Of a stretch of DNA of 64,000 nucleotides, positions 59,134 to 64,000 are shown one piece after another. This DNA comes from Pseudomonas weihenstephanensis (GTDB lineage: Bacteria > Pseudomonadota > Gammaproteobacteria > Pseudomonadales > Pseudomonadaceae): assembly GCF_001043055.1 (NCBI RefSeq), contig NZ_JYLF01000006.1, positions 186,001 to 250,000 on the forward strand, written 5' to 3'. Positions within the stretch are counted from its first letter, which is position 1; every line of letters begins with the position of its first letter. The position numbers and the translations under genes are program-made. The notes beneath the pieces were generated by a model. That model did not search any database. It had not been told where the DNA came from and saw only the letters and a list, made by a program, of their open reading frames with translations.

Positions 59134-60879
59134 TTAAGGCGCTGGCTGACTGTGGGGAAAGAGCAAGTCGATGAAGCGCTCAGCGGTGGGTTGCGGTTCG
59201 TGGTTAGCCAGACCGGCCCGCTCGTTGGCTTCGATAAACACATACTCGGGTTGATCGGCAGCGGGCACCATCAGGTCCAGGCCGACCACTGGAATATCCA
59301 GCGCCCTGGCGGCGCGGATGGCCGCGTCGGCCAACACCGGGTGCAACACATCGGTTACGTCCTCCAGGCTGCCGCCCGTGTGCAGGTTGGCGGTTCGGCG
59401 CACGGCCAATGTGTGTCCCGCAGGCAGAATACTGGCGTACTCATACCCGGCGGCCTGTACGGTGCGCAGGGTTTCAGTGTCCATCGGGATGCGGCTTTCG
59501 CCATCGGTGGCGGCTTGACGTCGACGGCTTTGTGCTTCGATGAGTTGGTGGACGCTGTGATGGCCATCGCCGACCACGTGTGCAGGACGGCGGATGGCGG
59601 CGGCGACCACTTCAAAGCCGATCACGACAATGCGCAGGTCGTGGCCCTGATGAAAACTTTCGAGCAAGACCCGGCTGTCAAACGCCCGCGCAGCCTCAAT
59701 GGCTTGTTGCACTTGATTTAGGGTGCTCAGGTCCACCGCCACACCGTCGCCCTGTTCACCATCCAGTGGCTTGACCACGATGCGCCTGTGTTGCTCCAAA
59801 AAGGCCAGGTTGTCATCCGCATTACCCGCCAATTGTTGGGCGGGCAGGTTCAGGCCCGCTTGGCTCAGCACCTTGTGCGTCAGGCTTTTGTCTTGGCACA
59901 AACTCATGCTGATGGCGCTGGTCAAGTCGCACAGAGACTCGCGACAGCGAATGCGCCGCCCGCCGTGAGAGAGGGTGAACAGTCCGGCGCTGGCGTCATC
60001 GATATGCACGTCGATACCGCGCTTGTAGGCTTCTTCGACGAGGATGCGCGCATACGGGTTCAGTCCCACTTCAGGACCCGGTCCAAGAAACAGCAATTGG
60101 TTAATGCCGTTTTTACGCTTGATGGCAAAGGTCGACAGCGTGCGAAACCCTAGCTTGTGATAGAGGCTTTTCGCCTGCTGGTTGTCGTGCAGCACCGACA
60201 AGTCGAGGTAGCTCAGGCCACGGCTCATGAAGTGTTCGACTAAATGGCGCACCAGCACTTCACCCACGCCTGGGCGTGTGCAATGCGGGTCAACCGCCAG
60301 GCACCATAAGCTGCTGCCGTTTTCCGGGTCATGGAAAGCGGTGTGGTGATTGAGGCCCATCACGCTGCCAATCACGGCGCCGCTGTCTTCATCTTCGGCG
60401 ATCCAGTACACAGGCCCGCCTTGATGCCTGGGCGTGAGTAAAGTCGGGTCAACAGGCAGCATGTTACGTGCGGTGTACAGCGTATTGATGGCTACCCAAT
60501 CGGCTTCGTTCTGCGCACGGCGAATGCGAAAACCGCGAAATACCCGTGTGGCGGGGCGGTAATCGGTAAACCACAAGCGCAGGGTGTCGGAGGGGTCCAG
60601 AAACAATTGCTGGGGTGCCTGGGCCAGTACCTGCTGCGGCGCGGCCACGTACAACGCGATGTCACGCTCGCCGGTGTGCTCATTGAGCAGTTCATTGGCC
60701 AGCGTGGCCGCATCGGGAAAGGTGTGCCCGATCAGCAAGCGCCCCCAGCCACAATGAATGGCCACAGGTTGAGCATCCAGCGGGCTGCCATCTTCGGCCA
60801 GGCGCGCTTGCAAGCGTTCATAAGAGGGGGCTTGGCCGCGTATTAAGCGCTGGCTATAGGCTGTGGCGAGAGGTTTCAT
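59134..60879 (-). CDS. ngg: N-acetylglutaminylglutamine synthetase
   Basis: The 581-residue protein combines a GNAT acetyltransferase domain (about 100-275; LDLSVLHDNQQAKSLYHKLGF) with an ATP-grasp ligase domain (about 290-575; IVVKPLDGEQGDGVAVDL and VVGLDLMVPAADQPEYVFIEAN). It makes the acetylated dipeptide backbone of NAGGN (N-acetylglutaminylglutamine amide), an osmoprotectant. It starts three bases after asnO ends. Confidence 0.93.
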   Translation of the reverse strand: MKPLATAYSQRLIRGQAPSYERLQARLAEDGSPLDAQPVAIHCGWGRLLIGHTFPDAATLANELLNEHTGERDIALYVAAPQQVLAQAPQQLFLDPSDTLRLWFTDYRPATRVFRGFRIRRAQNEADWVAINTLYTARNMLPVDPTLLTPRHQGGPVYWIAEDEDSGAVIGSVMGLNHHTAFHDPENGSSLWCLAVDPHCTRPGVGEVLVRHLVEHFMSRGLSYLDLSVLHDNQQAKSLYHKLGFRTLSTFAIKRKNGINQLLFLGPGPEVGLNPYARILVEEAYKRGIDVHIDDASAGLFTLSHGGRRIRCRESLCDLTSAISMSLCQDKSLTHKVLSQAGLNLPAQQLAGNADDNLAFLEQHRRIVVKPLDGEQGDGVAVDLSTLNQVQQAIEAARAFDSRVLLESFHQGHDLRIVVIGFEVVAAAIRRPAHVVGDGHHSVHQLIEAQSRRRQAATDGESRIPMDTETLRTVQAAGYEYASILPAGHTLAVRRTANLHTGGSLEDVTDVLHPVLADAAIRAARALDIPVVGLDLMVPAADQPEYVFIEANERAGLANHEPQPTAERFIDLLFPHSQPAP

Positions 60880-60882
60880 CTG

Positions 60883-62655
60883 TCAGATTCCTTGTTCGCT
60901 TAACCACAGATTCAGCGCCGCCAATTGCCACAGTTTTGAACCATTGAGGGGCGTCAGTTGACTGTGCGGATTGGTCAGCAGGCGATCGAGCATGGCCGGT
61001 TGGAACACACCCCGGTCCTGGCTCGGGTCGAGCAACAGCTCGCGGACCCAGTTGAGCGTGTCCCCTTGCAAATGCTTGAGACCCGGCACCGGGAAGTAAC
61101 CCTTCTTGCGATCAATCACCTCGCTGGGGATTACCAGGCGAGCGGCTTCCTTGAGCACTTGCTTGCCGCCGTCGGGCAGTTTGAAGCGCGCCGGAATACG
61201 CGCTGACAGTTCGGCGAGGCGATAGTCCAAAAACGGCGTGCGTGCTTCCAGGCCCCACGCCATCGTCATGTTGTCGACACGTTTTACCGGGTCATCCACC
61301 AGCATCACGGTGCTGTCCAGACGCAATGCTTTATCCACTCCGGCGTCCGCGCCCGGTTGTGCGAAATGTTCACGCACAAAGTCGCCCGCTGCATCGTTGG
61401 CGGTCAGCCACTGCGGCTGCACCGTGGCTTTGTAGTCGTCGTAGCTGCGATCAAAAAATGCCTCGCGATAAGCGCTATAGGCATCGCTGGCGCCATCAAC
61501 CTGCGGGTACCAGTGATAACCGGCAAACAGTTCATCCGCGCCTTGGCCGCTTTGTACGACTTTGCAATGCTTGGCCACTTCACGCGAGAGCAAGTAAAAG
61601 GCAATGCAGTCATGGCTGACCATCGGCTCGCTCATGGCGCGGAAGGCAGCGGGCAGTTGCTCAATAATCTCGTGCTCGCCAATGCGCAGTTGGTGATGGC
61701 GGGTGCCGTAATGCTTGGCGATCAAATCCGAGTACTGGAATTCGTCGCCGCGCTCGCCGCCTGCGTCCTCAAAACCGATAGAAAAAGTCGACAGATCCTG
61801 CACGCCCACTTCGCGCAACAGCCCCACCAACAAGCTGGAGTCGACCCCGCCCGAGAGCAGCACGCCCACATCCACAGCGGCGCGCTGGCGAATGGCAACC
61901 GCCTCACGGGTGCTGTCCAGCACGCGGTCGCGCCAGTCTTCAAGGGTCAGGTTTACTTCGTCGGCCTGCGGGCCATAAGGCAGCGTCCACCAAGTCTTCT
62001 GTTGGGTATGGCCATCGGCGTCGACACGCAACCAGGTGGCCGGTGGCAGTTTTTCGATACCGGCGATCAGCGTGCGCGGGGCAGGTACCACGGCATGAAA
62101 GTTCAAATAATGGTTCAGAGCAACCGGATCGAGCATAGGGCTGATATCGCCCCCTTTGAGCAATGCCGGCAGCGTGGAAGCAAAGCGCAAGCGCTGGCCG
62201 GTACGCGACAGGTAGAGCGGCTTGACCCCTAAGCGGTCGCGGGCAATGAACAGGCGTTGGGTATCACGCTCCCAAATGGCAAAGGCAAACATGCCATTGA
62301 GTTTGGGTAATAACGCTTCGCCCCAGGCGTGATACCCCTTGAGCAGCACCTCGGTGTCGCCATCGGAATAAAAGGCATAGCCGAGGTTTTCGAGTTCTGC
62401 GCGCAATTCAGGAAAGTTATAGATTGCGCCATTAAATGCCAGGGACAACCCCAGCTGACTGTCGACCATCGGCTGCGCCGAACCGTCCGACAAATCCATG
62501 ATTTTCAATCGGCGATGCCCCAAGGCAATCGGTCCCTGACTGTGAAAGCCCCAGGCATCAGGTCCACGGGGTGCCAGGTGGTGGGTAATGCGTTCGATGG
62601 CTGCCAGGTCGGCAGGTTGATGATCAAAACGTATCTCGCCAGCTAATCCACACAT
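60883..62655 (-). CDS. asnO: N-acetylglutaminylglutamine amidotransferase (asparagine synthase-like)
   Basis: The 590-residue enzyme starts at 62655 with MCGLAGEIRF; Cys2 is the glutaminase nucleophile. The N-terminal Ntn amidotransferase domain (GHRRLKIMDLSDG, NGAIYNF) is followed by the synthetase domain with the P-loop LSGGVDSSLLVGLL and GQGADELFAGYHWYP. It amidates the dipeptide in NAGGN synthesis. Its natural upstream region is cut by the integrase gene, which ends only 38 bases before this start codon. Confidence 0.94.
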   Translation of the reverse strand: MCGLAGEIRFDHQPADLAAIERITHHLAPRGPDAWGFHSQGPIALGHRRLKIMDLSDGSAQPMVDSQLGLSLAFNGAIYNFPELRAELENLGYAFYSDGDTEVLLKGYHAWGEALLPKLNGMFAFAIWERDTQRLFIARDRLGVKPLYLSRTGQRLRFASTLPALLKGGDISPMLDPVALNHYLNFHAVVPAPRTLIAGIEKLPPATWLRVDADGHTQQKTWWTLPYGPQADEVNLTLEDWRDRVLDSTREAVAIRQRAAVDVGVLLSGGVDSSLLVGLLREVGVQDLSTFSIGFEDAGGERGDEFQYSDLIAKHYGTRHHQLRIGEHEIIEQLPAAFRAMSEPMVSHDCIAFYLLSREVAKHCKVVQSGQGADELFAGYHWYPQVDGASDAYSAYREAFFDRSYDDYKATVQPQWLTANDAAGDFVREHFAQPGADAGVDKALRLDSTVMLVDDPVKRVDNMTMAWGLEARTPFLDYRLAELSARIPARFKLPDGGKQVLKEAARLVIPSEVIDRKKGYFPVPGLKHLQGDTLNWVRELLLDPSQDRGVFQPAMLDRLLTNPHSQLTPLNGSKLWQLAALNLWLSEQGI

Positions 62656-62693
62656 AAAGCTAAAGCCCTTGTAATCGTTGGGCCGTCGCACAT

Positions 62694-63890
62694 TTACCGT
62701 GATTCAAGTACCAATTTCGTACCATTTTTCGGCAAATCCAGCTTCTCAAGCTCCGCAAAATCACTCGAAGAGCTGATCCACTTGGCATAGGTTGAAAGCA
62801 AAACCTGAACGCTGTGTCCAAGCTGCGCAGCGATGAACGCCGGGTTCATTCCTGACATCAGGCACATCGTCGCGTAGGTGTGCCTGGTGTCATACATCCG
62901 ACGATATCGAATACCGCTTTTACGCAATGCTGCCAACCAATAGCGCTTGGCCCCTGTTTCGGAACGGATGTACAACTCTGATCTCTCACCCGATCCTTCC
63001 GGCGCGAAAACATAATCAGAGCGCGCCGCCGTAAGGAGTCTGGCTTTTTCGAGCGCCTGTAAAGCTCGATCGTTCAATAAAACTTCCCGTGACACCTTCG
63101 TTTTTGTCCTCTCTTTGATCTTGCCGTATATCCGAATACGGCACACCTTGGCGCGCCGAGAGCGTGTATCAACCTCACTCCAACGCAGAGCCATCGCTTC
63201 TCCTGGACGCATTCCTGTATAGAACGAGAACTCAAAAAAGCACGCGTAAATCGACTGCAAACCGCTCGTCACTTCGTACAGTTTTCCTATCAACTCGTCT
63301 GCCTCCTCGCGACTGAAAGGATCAATCTCGCGCTTGGTAACTCGTGTCGGCGGTATAGAGTTGGCCGGATTTCTCAGAATCAATTCATCGTTTACCGCTT
63401 GGGTTAACAGGCTAGTGACAAGTCGGATTGCTCCCTTCCTGCGAATCGGCGAAGTCCATGCAATGCCGTTGACGATTTTGCGCATCAGCACCGGCGTGAT
63501 CTTGTCGAGAGGGTATTGGGCCAAATGCGGCACCCAATAGTTCTGCATGGTGCTTCGGTAGTTTTTCCGAGTGCTGTCTTCGATCTGGAGGCTGTTCAGC
63601 CAGTCCTGGGCATAGTCGAAAAATATCGGCATCTGTCCAGAGGAGTCGCTTCGGCTATTCGGGAATAGCTCCCTGTATTTTTCAGGCGTTAGCGCTTCCA
63701 GCTTGGCAAGTTGCATTACTTGAGAACGTAAAGCCTCGGCTGCTGCGATCCCCCTTGCGCTTTGCGGGAGAGTGAGCGTTTCACAGTGCCGCTTTTTGTT
63801 CCAAGAGAACCTGATCCTGATCGACTTCCCGACAAGCTCAACTCCAGTGGGCAGCTCCATTGGCTCTCTAGCCATTCGTCGTACCTCCAT
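62694..63890 (-). CDS. Tyrosine-type site-specific integrase
   Basis: The 398-residue phage integrase has an N-terminal arm-binding domain (about 15-45, VELVGKSIRIRFSWNKKR), a core-binding SAM-like domain (about 85-180) and the catalytic domain. Catalytic residues are R228 (TGMRPGEAMALR), Lys near 262-264, R336 (YDTRHTYAT, Tyr in place of the usual His three residues before), H359 (LGHS) and the nucleophile Y368 (STYAKW). Start ATG 63890; Met6 and Met11 are alternatives. The gene overlaps the excisionase-like frame by about 175 bases. Confidence 0.93.
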   Translation of the reverse strand: MEVRRMAREPMELPTGVELVGKSIRIRFSWNKKRHCETLTLPQSARGIAAAEALRSQVMQLAKLEALTPEKYRELFPNSRSDSSGQMPIFFDYAQDWLNSLQIEDSTRKNYRSTMQNYWVPHLAQYPLDKITPVLMRKIVNGIAWTSPIRRKGAIRLVTSLLTQAVNDELILRNPANSIPPTRVTKREIDPFSREEADELIGKLYEVTSGLQSIYACFFEFSFYTGMRPGEAMALRWSEVDTRSRRAKVCRIRIYGKIKERTKTKVSREVLLNDRALQALEKARLLTAARSDYVFAPEGSGERSELYIRSETGAKRYWLAALRKSGIRYRRMYDTRHTYATMCLMSGMNPAFIAAQLGHSVQVLLSTYAKWISSSSDFAELEKLDLPKNGTKLVLESR

Positions 63891-64000
63891 TTGCTGTACA
63901 TGATTCGCCCGTCGATTTTCGACCAGACACCGGCGGGGATGATGTTGCGTTCACGTTTACGCTGAAGGGCTTTCGGTGTCGTGCCAAGTAGTTCAGCCAT
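63716..64000 (-). CDS. Excisionase-like DNA-binding protein, possibly 5'-truncated by the window
   Basis: The 94-codon frame begins at the last window base with an ATG (MAELLGTTPKALQRKRERN), which may be internal to a longer gene. A helix-turn-helix-like start is followed by IPAGVWSKIDGRIMYSKW and RYDEWLE, a pattern of the small phage excisionase families next to integrases (DUF1233-like). The last 58 residues overlap the integrase in another frame and are Ser/Gly/Arg-rich, probably unstructured. Assigned mainly by position and pattern. Confidence 0.6.
   Translation of the reverse strand: MAELLGTTPKALQRKRERNIIPAGVWSKIDGRIMYSKWRYDEWLESQWSCPLELSLSGSRSGSGSLGTKSGTVKRSLSRKAQGGSQQPRLYVLK

Larger units (their letters stand above)
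62656..64000. mobile_element. Edge of an integrated prophage or genomic island (runs past the window)
   Basis: An integrase and an excisionase-like gene stand at the right end, immediately outside the asnO start. The attachment core should lie between 62656 and 62700 if the integrase sits at the element's end; no tRNA gene is present. The second end lies outside the window, so the element cannot be delimited. Confidence 0.7.

Noticed and set aside
62656..62693. tRNA or tmRNA 3' end as attachment site of the integrase
   Set aside because: No cloverleaf-capable sequence or CCA-ending tRNA fragment can be seen between asnO and the integrase gene.

Overview
The window is chromosomal DNA from a gamma-proteobacterium of the genus Pseudomonas. 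I base this on gene content and order: lpd-sucCD, a 13-gene nuo operon with fused nuoCD, the run idh/icd-cspD-clpS-clpA-infA-bpt-aat-ftsK-lolA-rarA-crcB-serS-cysG, a complete NAGGN osmolyte operon, and REP-like palindromes of the pseudomonad type. A species cannot be fixed from the sequence alone; a non-aeruginosa lineage is likely.

Layout. 1-5490: end of lpd, sucCD, brnQ and a DUF599 membrane protein. 5554-11552: a small coiled-coil lipoprotein, htpG with a clear heat-shock (RpoH) promoter, a dienelactone hydrolase, a U32 tRNA-hydroxylation protein and a PerM/AI-2E family membrane protein. 11549-16700: an accessory, more A+T-rich block on the minus strand that I read as a small RiPP (ribosomally made, modified peptide) locus: precursor peptide A, methyltransferase, precursor peptide B, YcaO enzyme, TonB-dependent receptor. 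17090-32033: the whole complex I operon nuoA-N, read right to left. 32655-44649: aceA (isocitrate lyase), a secretin-domain protein, a GNAT, the RoxA-type ribosomal oxygenase, purB, hflD, mnmA, a NUDIX hydrolase, and the two isocitrate dehydrogenases (monomeric idh and dimeric icd, divergent). 44724-57775: cspD, then clpS, clpA, bpt and aat (the N-degron set, with infA among them), ftsK, lolA, rarA, crcB, serS, cysG. 57871-62655: NAGGN dipeptide osmolyte operon. 62694-64000: integrase and excisionase-like gene, the edge of a prophage or island that continues past the window.

Metabolism fits together: Lpd, SucCD, both isocitrate dehydrogenases and isocitrate lyase govern the TCA/glyoxylate branch point, and complex I re-oxidises the NADH.

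The candidate new system is the block at 13649-16700. It has two tiny paralogous genes (43 and 44 codons, both too short for ordinary gene calling). Both peptides begin MGY, differ in the N-terminal third, and share a C-terminal block with the pattern [IF]ExLxL[ST]xxxKxELNxV. Each is followed within 4-7 nt of its stop codon by a perfect hairpin and then by a modification gene (methyltransferase or YcaO). No E1-like/ThiF partner, TfuA, dehydrogenase, protease or exporter is visible. The peptides have no cysteine, so a classical Cys-derived azole is excluded. A conserved C-terminal and variable N-terminal half suggests a bottromycin-like layout (core first, follower second). The adjacent TonB receptor carries a Fur-box-like half site in its promoter, which makes a peptide-derived metallophore a testable idea. 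This is inference; product and function are unknown.
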